Positions 25,187 through 33,576 of a stretch of 64,000 bases of DNA are shown in pieces. Source of the DNA: Streptomyces sp. YIM 130001 (GTDB lineage: Bacteria > Actinomycetota > Actinomycetes > Streptomycetales > Streptomycetaceae); assembly GCF_003574445.1 (NCBI RefSeq), contig NZ_KZ984569.1:62001-126000 (forward strand). The letters are read 5' to 3'. Below the pieces are notes generated by a model. That model saw only the letters and a list, made by a program, of their open reading frames with translations. It was not told the DNA's origin and did no database searches. How positions within the stretch are numbered: the first letter of the stretch is position 1; each line of letters opens with the position of its first letter. Position numbers and translations under genes: made by a program.

Positions 25187-26773
25187 GTGGATCCGGTGAT
25201 CGTCGTCGGGGCGGGGCCCGTCGGGCTCACGCTCGCGCTCGCGCTCGCACGTCAGGGCGTGCCGTCGGTGGTGCTCGACGAAGGTTCCGGGAAGGACGAG
25301 CAACGGCCCGCGCGCACCGCCGTCCTGCGTGAGGACACCGCCGCACTCGTCGCGCGCCTCTGCGACGTCCCGCTGGCCGGTTCCCGCCTCACCGGCTGGC
25401 GTTCGTACCGCCGCAAGCAGCAGGTGCGGGCGGTCGCCTTCGATGCGGACGAACTGCCGCCGGTCCACCTCGTCCAGCACGTTCTCACGGGTGCGTTGCG
25501 TGAGGCTGTCGCCGAGGAACGGCTCGTCAAGCTGGCGGTGAACAGTCGTCTCGACTCCGTGGAGCAGGAGGCGACCGGCCTGACGGCACACACCCGCGGG
25601 CCCAACGACACCTGGTGGCGCGGTAGTTACCTGGTGGGCTGCGACGGGCCGCGCTCGACGGTGCGCAAGCTTCTGGAGATCCGGTTCCCGGGACGTACTG
25701 CGGTGGAGCGGCATGCGGTGGCCGCGCTGCGGACCGAACTGCCCCTGACCGGCGAGGCATTGCTGTACCGCATGCCACCGTGGCGCGGCGCCGGCCCGGA
25801 GATCGCGGTGCGTCCGCTGCCGGAGGGGGCCTGGCGGATCGACTGGCTGCTGCCGTCCCGTAGTGAACTGGTCACCCCCGACGCCCTGGTGGCCCGCGTC
25901 CGGGACACGCTCGCCGCGCTGTGCGGCGGTGGCACTCCCCCGTACGAACTGCTCGACACAGGTGTGCACACCGTGCACCACCGGCTCGCCCGGCGGTGGC
26001 GGTCCGGCCGTTGTTTCCTCGCCGGGGACGCGGCGCATCTGCTCGGGGCACTGGGGACCCAAGGACTCGACGAAGGGCTTCGCGACGCGGACAACCTCGC
26101 CTGGAAGCTGGCTCATTGCTGGCACCACGGCGAGTCGCGGGCCCTCCTCAGCAGCTATCAGGCCGAACGGCGCAACTCCGTCGCCGCCCGCCTGCGGGCC
26201 GCCGACCAGTCGCTTCCGATACTGCGTGGGGGCGGCGGTCTGCGTTCCTACGTGCCCGGCAGCGCCCGCGGACACGACGGTCTGCTCGCGGACGGACATC
26301 TGGGACGCGGGCCGCTCGGCGCCGTGCCGTCCTACGCGCGTTCGCCGCTCGCACCCGAGACCGCGGAATCGGAGACAGCGGTGGGGACGGTGCCCGGTAC
26401 ACCGATCGCCGACGTGCCGGTCACCGCTCCGGACGGGGCGACCGTTTCACTGCGGGACCAGCTCGGCCGTGGCCATCTCCTGGTGGTCCTCGTCGCACCG
26501 GGCACGGGTGTGTGGGACCGGCGGCACTGGCTGAAGGCCGGAGTGATGCCTCGGCTCGCGGCGGCCGTCTCGGCTCTGCCGATGCCTGCCGAGCTACTGG
26601 TGGCCGAGGACTATCCCGGCGCGGCGGCGCACACCGTCCTCCTGGTACGGCCCGACGGCCATCTGGTCACTGCACTCGCGGGGGTAAGGCCCGACGCGCT
26701 CCACGCTGCGGCCGACGCTGTGCGGGGCGGGGAGCCGGCCCAGGAGGAGCCGGAGGTACGCGCCGGACGCTGA
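25187..26773 (+). CDS. FAD-dependent aromatic monooxygenase (PheA/TfdB-like)
   Basis: A 528-residue flavoprotein of the group A hydroxylase family. The dinucleotide motif VGAGPVGLTLALALAR is at the very N-terminus, DG motif GCDGPRSTVRKLL at about 150-165, and the FAD-ribityl motif CFLAGDAAHLLGALGTQGLDEG near 275-300. The C-terminal 130 residues look like the thioredoxin-like domain common in these enzymes. It would hydroxylate an aromatic substrate using NAD(P)H and oxygen; the substrate is unknown. I prefer GTG at 25187 because GGGGAG lies 10 nt upstream and it starts right at the flavin fold; the frame remains open to 25016. One unusual feature is that GTQGLDEGLRDADN replaces the commoner GGQGMNxGxxDxxN. 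Confidence 0.85.
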   Translation: MDPVIVVGAGPVGLTLALALARQGVPSVVLDEGSGKDEQRPARTAVLREDTAALVARLCDVPLAGSRLTGWRSYRRKQQVRAVAFDADELPPVHLVQHVLTGALREAVAEERLVKLAVNSRLDSVEQEATGLTAHTRGPNDTWWRGSYLVGCDGPRSTVRKLLEIRFPGRTAVERHAVAALRTELPLTGEALLYRMPPWRGAGPEIAVRPLPEGAWRIDWLLPSRSELVTPDALVARVRDTLAALCGGGTPPYELLDTGVHTVHHRLARRWRSGRCFLAGDAAHLLGALGTQGLDEGLRDADNLAWKLAHCWHHGESRALLSSYQAERRNSVAARLRAADQSLPILRGGGGLRSYVPGSARGHDGLLADGHLGRGPLGAVPSYARSPLAPETAESETAVGTVPGTPIADVPVTAPDGATVSLRDQLGRGHLLVVLVAPGTGVWDRRHWLKAGVMPRLAAAVSALPMPAELLVAEDYPGAAAHTVLLVRPDGHLVTALAGVRPDALHAAADAVRGGEPAQEEPEVRAGR

Positions 26774-26898
26774 GCCCGCGCGATGGTCGATGCATCGCGG
26801 CCGGCCGCTCGTCCGCGATCGCTCGGCGTCGGCGGATCGAGCGGCGTGCGGCCGCCGATCCGTCCGTGAGCGCGCCGTGACCGCAGTACGGACAGCGT

Positions 26899-26927
26899 TT
26901 GACCAGGCGTGGCCGTCGTGCTGTACT
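26899..26927 (+). promoter_or_regulatory. Promoter of the cysteine leader peptide (predicted leaderless)
   Basis: TTGACC at 26899-26904, a 17-bp spacer, and TGTACT at 26922-26927. The start site expected 6-8 nt later falls on the ATG at 26934, so the leader peptide would be translated from a leaderless message. That agrees with the absence of any ribosome-binding site there. The match is by eye. Confidence 0.6.
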
Positions 26928-26933
26928 CCGGCC

Positions 26934-27020
26934 ATGAGTGACACCAGCCGACGCCTGTGGCGACGGGTCCATATGGACCTCGTCCGCTACGCGGGCTGCG
27001 TCTGTCGCCCGTCCTGCTGA
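26934..27020 (+). CDS. Cysteine-rich regulatory leader peptide
   Basis: A 28-residue reading frame that starts MSDTSRRLWRRVHMDLVRY and ends with three cysteine codons in its last seven residues (GCVCRPSC then TGA). The HMDLVRYAGC-like pattern is that of short leader peptides found before sulfur-metabolism genes in actinobacteria. It lies 77 nt upstream of the cysteine dioxygenase gene. Inference: ribosome pausing or passage at the cysteine codons reports cysteinyl-tRNA supply and sets expression of the cysteine-degrading genes. It has no Shine-Dalgarno sequence, consistent with the leaderless promoter just upstream. In-frame GTG and ATG codons at 26957 and 26973 are less likely starts. Confidence 0.7.
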   Translation: MSDTSRRLWRRVHMDLVRYAGCVCRPSC

Positions 27021-27097
27021 ATTCGCCCTTCCGTACTTTTCGCGCGCCGCACTCCGTTGCGTCTGTGCGCATCCCCAGCGATTCCAGGACGGCATCC

Positions 27098-27751
27098 ATG
27101 TCTGTGTCCCACACGTCCAGCACGCCCGCCTCTACGACCGCTCCCGAAGCGGCCGCCACCATCGGCACGGCTGACATCACGTCAAATCCCGAGCCCACGG
27201 CCGCCGTTACCGCCGTGACCACGCCTGGACTCAGCACGGCGCACGCCGACGCCACGCATCCGCCCACCCAGGCCGAGCTCCTGGCCTTCGTGCGACGCAC
27301 CGCCGCCGACTCCGAACTCGTCGCCTCTCTGCCGCTCGACCCCGAGGGCCGAACCTGGGCCCGTCTCGAGGGGCCCGGCGGGAGCGAAGCCTGGCTGATC
27401 GGCTGGCCGCCCGGTACCGGGACGGGCTGGCACGACCATGCCGACTCGGTCGGGGCCTTCATCACCGCCTCCGGCGAACTGACCGAGAACGCACTGGCCG
27501 TACGTCTTCCCGGCGAAGGGTGGAAGACCCTGGAACTGGCGGAGGGCGTCGACCGTCACCGGACGTTGTCCGCGGGACGCGGGCGTGCCTTCGGCAGCCA
27601 CCATGTGCACGAGGTACTCAACGAGTCGGCCGACGTCCACGCCGTCTCCGTGCACGCGTACTACCCACCGCTCCCCTTGATGCGCCGCTTCAGCCGCAGC
27701 GGTTCCGTGCTCCGGCTCGAGCAGGTCGAGCGGCCGGAGGACTGGCAGTGA
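27098..27751 (+). CDS. Cysteine dioxygenase family protein
   Basis: A 217-residue cupin enzyme that would oxidise cysteine to cysteine sulfinate using Fe(II) and oxygen. The first 52 residues are Ala/Thr/Pro-rich and probably disordered. The cupin follows, with TGWHDHADSVGAF (His112, His114) and later HHVHEV and VHAYYPP, which supply the third metal ligand and the second cupin motif. The ATG at 27098 has AGGA 9 nt upstream. It overlaps the rhodanese gene by 4 bp (GTGA), so both are made together. The cysteine-rich leader upstream strongly supports a role in cysteine catabolism. Confidence 0.88.
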   Translation: MSVSHTSSTPASTTAPEAAATIGTADITSNPEPTAAVTAVTTPGLSTAHADATHPPTQAELLAFVRRTAADSELVASLPLDPEGRTWARLEGPGGSEAWLIGWPPGTGTGWHDHADSVGAFITASGELTENALAVRLPGEGWKTLELAEGVDRHRTLSAGRGRAFGSHHVHEVLNESADVHAVSVHAYYPPLPLMRRFSRSGSVLRLEQVERPEDWQ

Positions 27752-28146
27752 GCGAGCCGGTGTCCATCGACGATCACCTGGAACGGGTACGGACGGGCCT
27801 CGACCGGATCGGCCCGGCGGAGGCACACCGGGCCGCCGCCGACGGCGCATTGCTGGTCGACATCCGGTATGCGGAGCTGCGCGAGCGCGACGGGCTGATC
27901 CCCGGCGCGCTCGTCGTCGAGCGCAACGAACTGGAGTGGCGGCTCGATCCGCGGGGCAGCCACCGGCTCCCGGAGGCGACGGACCACGACGTGCGGGTCG
28001 TGGTGGTCTGCAACGAGGGCTACGCCTCCAGCCTTGCGGCCGCATCGCTCAAGTCCCTCGGCCTGCACCGTGCGACGGACCTGATCGGGGGATTTCAGGC
28101 CTGGCGCGCAGGCGGCCTCCCCGTACAGGCGCCGACGGAGGACTGA
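27748..28146 (+). CDS. Rhodanese-domain sulfurtransferase
   Basis: A 132-residue single-domain rhodanese. LLVDIRYAELRERDGLIPGALVVER is the first half signature, and the active-site loop is VVVCNEGYASSLAA with the catalytic Cys, followed by DLIGGFQAWRAGGLPV. It handles sulfane sulfur, which fits its coupling to cysteine dioxygenase: GTG at 27748 overlaps that gene's stop. Together they likely detoxify or recycle sulfur from excess cysteine. It converges on recX with 26 bp between the stops. Confidence 0.92.
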   Translation: MSEPVSIDDHLERVRTGLDRIGPAEAHRAAADGALLVDIRYAELRERDGLIPGALVVERNELEWRLDPRGSHRLPEATDHDVRVVVVCNEGYASSLAAASLKSLGLHRATDLIGGFQAWRAGGLPVQAPTED

Positions 28147-28172
28147 ATCGGGCCGGCGCACGCGCACGGCCC

Positions 28173-29003
28173 TCAGAAGCCGCCCTGCTCGAGGTCTTCC
28201 GTGTCCTCGCCTTCCTCCTCCAGCGCACGCCGGACCACGCGCAAGGCCAGGCCCTCCGCGTAGCCCTTGCGGGCAAGCATCCCGGCCAGCCTCCGCAACC
28301 GGCGGTCGCGCTCGAGCCCTCTGGTCGACCGGAGTTTGCGCGCGACCAACTCGCGGGCGGTGTCCTCCTCGCGCTCGGCGTCGAGTTGCCCGACCGCCTC
28401 GTCGATCGTCGCGGAATCGACGCCCTTGGTACGCAGTTCGCGTGCCAGGGCGCGTCTGGCCAGGCCTCGGCCGTGGTGTCGGGACTCCACCCACGCGTCC
28501 GCGAACGCCGCGTCGTTGATCAGGCCGACTTCCTCGAAGCGGGACAGCACCTCGTCCGCCACCTCTTCGGGGATGTCCCGCTTGCTCAGGGCATCTGCGA
28601 GCTGCTTGCGAGTGCGGGGCGTCCCGGTGAGCAGGCGCAGGCAGATCGCCCGCGCCCGCTCAGCCGGATCCTGCTCCCGCTCACGCGACTCCCCCGCCCC
28701 GGCCCTCGACGGGTCGGGGAAGCCGCCGCTCTGTCGCCCGGAACGCTCCGGACCGCCGAACCCGCCCCGGGAGCCGCGGGATCCACGGCCACCGCGACGG
28801 CCTCGGCGTGACGCATCGCCCCTGCTGCGCGCGTACCCCTCGTCCCCCGTCTCGTCGGCATCCCGGGCCCCTGGATCGACTACCTCGCCCCGGGAGCGCT
28901 CGTACTCGTACTGCGAGCGGCCGGACGTGCCCCCCGCGCTGCTGCCTGGACCCGGCCGGTCACCGGGCCCGAGCTCCTCCGGCCAGTCCGTCCTGCGCAC
29001 CAC
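28173..29003 (-). CDS. recX: Recombination regulator RecX
   Basis: A 276-residue RecX, which binds RecA and limits filament growth. The conserved three-helix repeats occupy about 120-265 (LLTGTPRTRKQLADAL, VGLINDAAFADAWVESR, RALARELRTKGV). The N-terminal 115 residues are a long disordered Arg/Gly/Asp-rich extension, as in other Streptomyces. The GTG start at 29003 lies 3 nt after the recA stop, so it is cotranscribed and probably translationally coupled with recA. Confidence 0.92.
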   Translation of the reverse strand: MVRRTDWPEELGPGDRPGPGSSAGGTSGRSQYEYERSRGEVVDPGARDADETGDEGYARSRGDASRRGRRGGRGSRGSRGGFGGPERSGRQSGGFPDPSRAGAGESREREQDPAERARAICLRLLTGTPRTRKQLADALSKRDIPEEVADEVLSRFEEVGLINDAAFADAWVESRHHGRGLARRALARELRTKGVDSATIDEAVGQLDAEREEDTARELVARKLRSTRGLERDRRLRRLAGMLARKGYAEGLALRVVRRALEEEGEDTEDLEQGGF

Positions 29004-29006
29004 GGA

Positions 29007-30143
29007 TCAGCTCTTGGCCGCCGCGGCCTTCGGCGTCTTCCCCTTCGAGGCCGGCGCGGGCACCGTCTTCGCGTCCTTGGCCTCCGCATCGGCTGACGGG
29101 GCGCCCACCGCGGCGTCCGTACCCGGCTCCGCCTCGGGCTCCTGCGGCTTCACACCGACACCGAGCTTTTCCTTGATCTTCTTCTCGATCTCGTTGGCCA
29201 GGTCGGGGTTGTCCTTCAGGAAGTTGCGGGAGTTCTCCTTGCCCTGGCCGAGCTGGTCGCCCTCGTACGTGTACCAGGCGCCCGCCTTGCGGACGAAGCC
29301 GTGCTCCACGCCCATGTCGATCAGGCCGCCCTCGCGGCTGATGCCCTGGCCGTAGAGGATGTCGAACTCCGCCTGCTTGAACGGGGGTGCGACCTTGTTC
29401 TTCACGACCTTGCAGCGGGTGCGGTTGCCGACCGCGTCCGTGCCGTCCTTCAGGGTCTCGATGCGGCGGATGTCGATGCGCACCGAGGCGTAGAACTTCA
29501 GCGCCCGGCCACCGGTGGTGGTCTCCGGGGAGCCGAACATCACGCCGATCTTCTCGCGGAGCTGGTTGATGAAGATCGCCGTGGTCTTCGACTGGTTGAG
29601 CGCGCTGGTGATCTTGCGGAGTGCCTGGCTCATCAGACGGGCCTGGAGACCGACGTGCGAGTCACCCATCTCGCCCTCGATCTCCGCGCGCGGCACGAGC
29701 GCCGCGACGGAGTCGATGACGATCAGGTCGATGGCACCGGAGCGGACCAGCATGTCCGTGATCTCGAGCGCCTGCTCGCCGTTGTCCGGCTGGGAGAGGA
29801 TCAGGTTGTCGATGTCGACGCCGAGCTTCTTGGCGTACTCGGGGTCGAGGGCGTGCTCCGCGTCCACGAAGGCCACCGCGCCGCCGGCCTTCTGGGCATT
29901 GGCCACGGCGTGCAGCGTCAGGGTCGTCTTACCGGACGACTCCGGGCCGTACACCTCCACCACGCGGCCGCGCGGCAGACCGCCGACGCCGAGCGCGATG
30001 TCCAGCGCCGTCGAACCGGTGGGGATGATCTCGATGGGCTCGTTCGGCCGCTCGCCCATGCGCATCACGGCGCCCTTGCCGAACTGCCGTTCAATCTGTG
30101 CGAGTGCGGCGTCGAGCGCCTTCTCGCGGTCCGTACCTGCCAT
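29007..30143 (-). CDS. recA: Recombinase RecA
   Basis: A 378-residue RecA, the strand-exchange protein that also triggers LexA self-cleavage. Walker A GPESSGKTT at 66-74, Walker B LIVIDSVAALV, L2 region FGSPETTTGGRALKFYASVR and the C-terminal DNA-binding domain (KAGAWYTYEGDQLGQG) are intact. The tail after about 335 is Ala/Lys/Pro-rich, a Streptomyces feature. The ATG at 30143 gives the standard start MAGTDREKALDAAL with GGTGGA just upstream; the frame stays open further upstream without meaning. A LexA-type box lies 154 bp upstream. Confidence 0.98.
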   Translation of the reverse strand: MAGTDREKALDAALAQIERQFGKGAVMRMGERPNEPIEIIPTGSTALDIALGVGGLPRGRVVEVYGPESSGKTTLTLHAVANAQKAGGAVAFVDAEHALDPEYAKKLGVDIDNLILSQPDNGEQALEITDMLVRSGAIDLIVIDSVAALVPRAEIEGEMGDSHVGLQARLMSQALRKITSALNQSKTTAIFINQLREKIGVMFGSPETTTGGRALKFYASVRIDIRRIETLKDGTDAVGNRTRCKVVKNKVAPPFKQAEFDILYGQGISREGGLIDMGVEHGFVRKAGAWYTYEGDQLGQGKENSRNFLKDNPDLANEIEKKIKEKLGVGVKPQEPEAEPGTDAAVGAPSADAEAKDAKTVPAPASKGKTPKAAAAKS

Positions 30144-30296
30144 GGGTTCCACCCGATTTGCTTGAGTCGATCGCTTCACGTCCACGACGCTAGCGCGTGC
30201 CACTGACAATGCGCTTCGACACCGTCTCCCGCCTGTGGACAACTCCCCGCAGGCCCCTCGTGAACCCCCGGAAACACTGGGCCGGATCTCCCATAT

Positions 30297-30308
30297 GAAT
30301 GGATGTTC
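30297..30308. promoter_or_regulatory. LexA (SOS) box upstream of recA
   Basis: On the minus strand this reads GAACATCCATTC, preceded by TC. It matches the actinobacterial SOS consensus GAAC-N4-GTTC at 7 of 8 defined positions, and I recall the same sequence upstream of the recA genes of other Streptomyces. It sits in the 337-bp gap between recA and the divergent reductase gene; the rest of the gap shows nothing else definite. Confidence 0.8.
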
Positions 30309-30480
30309 GATTTCCCTGTCAAGCGGAACCGCGCCACGCGCTGCCGCACCGCCACCGCGCGGCGAGGCACGCGCCGTCTCCAACGGTCCGCTCGACGGGC
30401 GCCCTTCCTCGGACGCCGAGCCATGGCCAGTGGCGGGCCGCGCGAGATGAGTTCGGGCGGTGAACGGAGTCTGCCTCGGT

Positions 30481-31095
30481 ATGACTCGAATCACCGCGGA
30501 CATCTCGGTCTCCCTCGACGGCTTCGTCACCGGCCCCGATCCCGGCCCGGCCAACGGCATGGGCGACGGCGGTGACGCCCTGCACTTCTGGGCGTTCTCC
30601 GACGACCCCGACGACCAGCGGATCCTGCGTGAAGGGACCGCTCGCTCCGGCGCCGTCGTCCTCGGCCGCCGGCTCTTCGACGTGGTCGACGGTCCGGACG
30701 GCTGGGACGACCGGGTCGGCTACGGCGCCCGCGAGGCGACCAGGCCCGCGTTCGTCGTCGTGACCGGCTCGGTACCGGAGTCGGTTCGGCTCGCCGACCT
30801 CGACTGGACGTTCGTCACCACCGGCCTGCCGGACGCGGTCGCCGCCGCGCGCGAGCGCGCCGAGGCCGCCTCGGCCACGGGCGCCGAGGACCTCGACGTC
30901 GTCCTCATGGGTGGCGGAGCCACTGTCGGCTCGGCTTTCGACGCCGGTCTCGTCGACGAACTGATCCTGCACCTCGCGCCCGTCGTGCTCGGCTCCGGGA
31001 CCCCCCTGTTCACCGGTGGGACGCCGCGCAGTCTGCGGCAGCGGAGGGTGGTCACGACGCCGAACGCGACGCATCTGACCTACGACATCGGCTGA
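30481..31095 (+). CDS. Dihydrofolate reductase-fold (RibD C-terminal) protein
   Basis: A 204-residue protein with the DHFR/RibD C-terminal fold: TADISVSLDGFVTGPD at the N-terminus, VVLGRRLFDVVDG around 60-72, VVVTGSVPE, and LMGGGATVGSAFDAGLVDEL, which forms the nucleotide-binding loop near 140-160. These are NADPH-dependent reductases of unknown substrate in this subfamily. The ATG at 30481 follows GGAG by about 11 nt; a GTG 21 nt upstream is the alternative. It is divergent from recA. Confidence 0.85.
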   Translation: MTRITADISVSLDGFVTGPDPGPANGMGDGGDALHFWAFSDDPDDQRILREGTARSGAVVLGRRLFDVVDGPDGWDDRVGYGAREATRPAFVVVTGSVPESVRLADLDWTFVTTGLPDAVAAARERAEAASATGAEDLDVVLMGGGATVGSAFDAGLVDELILHLAPVVLGSGTPLFTGGTPRSLRQRRVVTTPNATHLTYDIG

Positions 31096-31106
31096 CCCGG
31101 CCCGGC

Positions 31107-31300
31107 CTACGACGTCGTCCGCCCCACGGGGAATCCTCGACTGCCCAGGACACGCAGCAGCTCCATCCGCTCGCGGGCCTCGGCGCCTGCGGGGTGGACA
31201 CCAGGAGCAGCCGGCCTTCATCAGACGTGGTTTCGCAGTCCACCCGGACACGGCCCCGCGGGTGCATCAACGTCCTGCGGTCGGCCCGCCGGACCCCCAC
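31107..31300 (-). pseudogene. Remnant of a MmyB-type HTH regulator (C-terminal end)
   Basis: On the minus strand one frame reads ADRRTLMHPRGRVRVDCE and then LLLVSTPQ; after a one-base shift near 31180 the next frame continues EARERMELLRVLGSRGF and stops at TAG (31107-31109). Joined, these match the C-terminal ligand domain of actinobacterial XRE regulators with a MmyB domain, whose end has the form HP.VG.L.LDCE...LVVYTP.PGT.AxE.LxLLRVxG. The DNA-binding part is missing. This looks like a decayed, frameshifted gene end. The match is from memory, so moderate confidence. Confidence 0.5.
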
Positions 31301-31416
31301 TCGGGGTGGGCACCCGACTCCACGCGCGCGTGGTGTCCGTCAGCGGCTCCCTGCCGGCGGGCACGTCGCGCGGAGCCGGCCGGACCGCGGGGACCGCGGC
31401 GCCTATCCTTCAGCGC

Positions 31417-32628
31417 ATGGCCCACCCCACCGTCGCCGGACACCGGCTGAGCGGGCGTGCTGCCGACCTCGCCCTGACACTGCTGGTCTCGGCGTTCGTG
31501 ATCGCCTGGACCCTGATCGTGACGCGGTACGAGTCCGAGACGACGTCCCGCGCGCTGGGCGGCTGGCTGCTGATCGTCGTCGGCTGCGGCGCGCTGTACT
31601 TCCGCCGGCGACGTCCCGTGGCCGTCGCCGCACTCACGCTGCTCGCCTGTGCGGCGTACTACCCGGTGAGCGTCTACGACGGTCCGCTCATGGTCACCTT
31701 CGCGATCGCGCTGTACACGGTGGCGGCCGAGGGGCGGTTCGTGGCCGCTGTGATCCTCGCCGTGGTCGCCCTGATCGCCGTAGCCCTCGGCGAGTTCACC
31801 CAGTCCTCCGACACCCGCCAGATCGACGACACCTCGCTGGCGATGCTCAGCGGCTGGCTGATCAGTCTGGTCGCGATCGGGCGGGCCCAGCGCACACGGT
31901 CGGAGTACCTGCACGAGGCGGAGCAGCGCGCGCTCGCGGCCGAACGCGAGCAGGAGGCGCGCGCCGAGCAGAGCGCGGGCGAGGAACGGCTGCGAATCGC
32001 GCACGAACTGCACGATGTGCTGGGCCACAGCATCTCGCTGGTGAACGTGCAGTCCAGCGCCGCCCTGCACCGGATCGGCAAGAAGCCGGACCCCGCGCTC
32101 GCACTCGCCTCCGCGGAGGAGGCCCTGAAGGCGGTCAAGGACACCAGCAAGGAGGCGCTGCGCGAACTGCGCGCCACCCTCGGCATGCTCCGCCGGGCGG
32201 ACGAACCCGCGCCCACAGCCCCCGCGGCCGGTCTGGAGCGGCTCGCGGCGCTCGTCGAGCGCACACGGAGCACCGGTATCGATGTCTCGACAGAGACCGT
32301 GGGCAGCCCGTACCCGTTGCCGCCGTCGCTCGACCTGGCCGCGTACCGCATCGTTCAGGAATCGCTGACCAACGTGGCACGGCACTCCGGCGCCGGCCAC
32401 GCGCGCGTGACCCTCACCTACGCTGACGACGCCCTGCGTGTACGGGTCGACGACAATGGGCGCGGCCAGGGGACCGGCCGCACCGACGGCAGCGGCGTTC
32501 GCGGCATGGCCGAACGAGCGAAGGCGTTCGGCGGAGAACTCACGGCACACAACACACCCGAGGGCTTCCGGGTCAGCGCCCGACTGCCGCTGAACCACGA
32601 CGTCCGGAGCGGAGAAGACCACCCATGA
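31417..32628 (+). CDS. Sensor histidine kinase, NarL/DesK type
   Basis: A 403-residue kinase with about four or five N-terminal membrane helices (up to residue 150), a coiled coil with EAEQRALAAEREQEAR, the HisKA_3 phospho-acceptor site HELHDVLGHS (His199) and a HATPase with ESLTNVARHSGAGH, VDDNGRG and GVRGMAERA. The ATG at 31417 is chosen as the start of MAHPTVAGHRL, just before the first helix; the frame stays open to 31306. It overlaps the response regulator gene by 4 bp (ATGA). The signal is unknown. An MMPL exporter lies downstream and could be its target. Confidence 0.9.
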   Translation: MAHPTVAGHRLSGRAADLALTLLVSAFVIAWTLIVTRYESETTSRALGGWLLIVVGCGALYFRRRRPVAVAALTLLACAAYYPVSVYDGPLMVTFAIALYTVAAEGRFVAAVILAVVALIAVALGEFTQSSDTRQIDDTSLAMLSGWLISLVAIGRAQRTRSEYLHEAEQRALAAEREQEARAEQSAGEERLRIAHELHDVLGHSISLVNVQSSAALHRIGKKPDPALALASAEEALKAVKDTSKEALRELRATLGMLRRADEPAPTAPAAGLERLAALVERTRSTGIDVSTETVGSPYPLPPSLDLAAYRIVQESLTNVARHSGAGHARVTLTYADDALRVRVDDNGRGQGTGRTDGSGVRGMAERAKAFGGELTAHNTPEGFRVSARLPLNHDVRSGEDHP

Positions 32629-33299
32629 CCCCACCGATCCGGGTGCTGCTCGCCGACGACCAGCGCCTCGTGCGGGCCGGCTTCAAGTCCATCCTGGACG
32701 ACGAGGACGACATCGAGGTGGTGGGCGAGGCCTCGGACGGCGAGGAGGCCGTCGGCCTCGCACGTGAACTGCGGCCGGACGTCGTCCTGATGGACATCCG
32801 CATGCCGGATCTCGACGGTCTGGAGGCGACGCGGCACATCACCGCCGACGAACGCCTCGAAGGTGTCCGCGTCGTCATCCTGACCACCTTCGACGTCGAC
32901 GACTACGTGTACGGGGCGCTCCGCGCGGGGGCTTCGGGATTCCTGGTCAAGGACACCGAACCGATGGAACTGCTGCACGGTGTGCGCGTGGTGGCCAGGG
33001 GCGACGCGCTGATCGCCCCGGCGGTGACCCGCCGCCTGATCGCGGAGTTCGCCGGCCGCAGCAGGCAGCCGGATCCGAGCCCCCGCCTGAACGCCCTGAC
33101 CGAGCGCGAGCGCGAGGTGATGGGCCTGGTCGGCGAGGGGCTGTCGAACGACGAGATCGCCCAGCGGCTCGTGCTGTCGCCCGCCACCGCGAAGACGCAC
33201 GTGAGTCGCATCATGACGAAGCTGGATGTGCGGGACCGCGCCCAGCTGGTGATCCTCGCCTACGAGTCCGGGATGATCACGCCCGGCTGGCTCCGCTGA
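32625..33299 (+). CDS. Response regulator, NarL/FixJ family
   Basis: A 224-residue regulator. Receiver: LLADDQRLVRAG, phospho-Asp57 in VLMDIRMPDLDG, Lys in FLVKDTEPMEL. LuxR-type HTH at the C-terminus: LTEREREVMGLVGEGLSNDE and LSPATAKTHVSRIMTKL. It starts inside the kinase stop codon. Target genes are unknown; the 277-bp gap to the MMPL gene contains a bulged hairpin and two copies of the ACGCGCGCGT palindrome. Confidence 0.93.
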   Translation: MTPPIRVLLADDQRLVRAGFKSILDDEDDIEVVGEASDGEEAVGLARELRPDVVLMDIRMPDLDGLEATRHITADERLEGVRVVILTTFDVDDYVYGALRAGASGFLVKDTEPMELLHGVRVVARGDALIAPAVTRRLIAEFAGRSRQPDPSPRLNALTEREREVMGLVGEGLSNDEIAQRLVLSPATAKTHVSRIMTKLDVRDRAQLVILAYESGMITPGWLR

Positions 33300-33495
33300 C
33301 AGTGCCCCTGCGCCGTCGCGCTCCACGCGCGCGTAGACGGGCGACAGAGACGGCCGAAACCTGATCCTCCTACGCGCGCGTGCACCACAACTCCCGGAGT
33401 ACCTGCCTCCGAGGCGCCCACAACCGAGGGGGTACGCGCAGTGTCATCCGTCGGCCGACGACGAGAAGTGAACCGCGGGCGGACGCTGACTCCCT

Positions 33496-33535
33496 GACCG
33501 AGGTCCAGGTCGGCCGGCCACGGCCGACCTCGGTC
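33496..33535 (+). promoter_or_regulatory. Bulged hairpin upstream of the MMPL gene
   Basis: GACCGAGG pairs with CCTCGGTC, and the inner TCGGCCG with CGGCCGA around a GCCA loop, leaving a 6-nt bulge on the 5' side. It lies 42 nt before the MMPL start. It could be the two-component pair's terminator or a leader structure. Confidence 0.5.
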
Positions 33536-33576
33536 GTCGGCTGCCACCGTCGGCCGTCTCCTTCGGAGTTGTTCCC

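Noticed and set aside
29007..30143. Possible intein or inserted element in recA
   Set aside because: The recA frame is continuous with all motifs at normal spacing.
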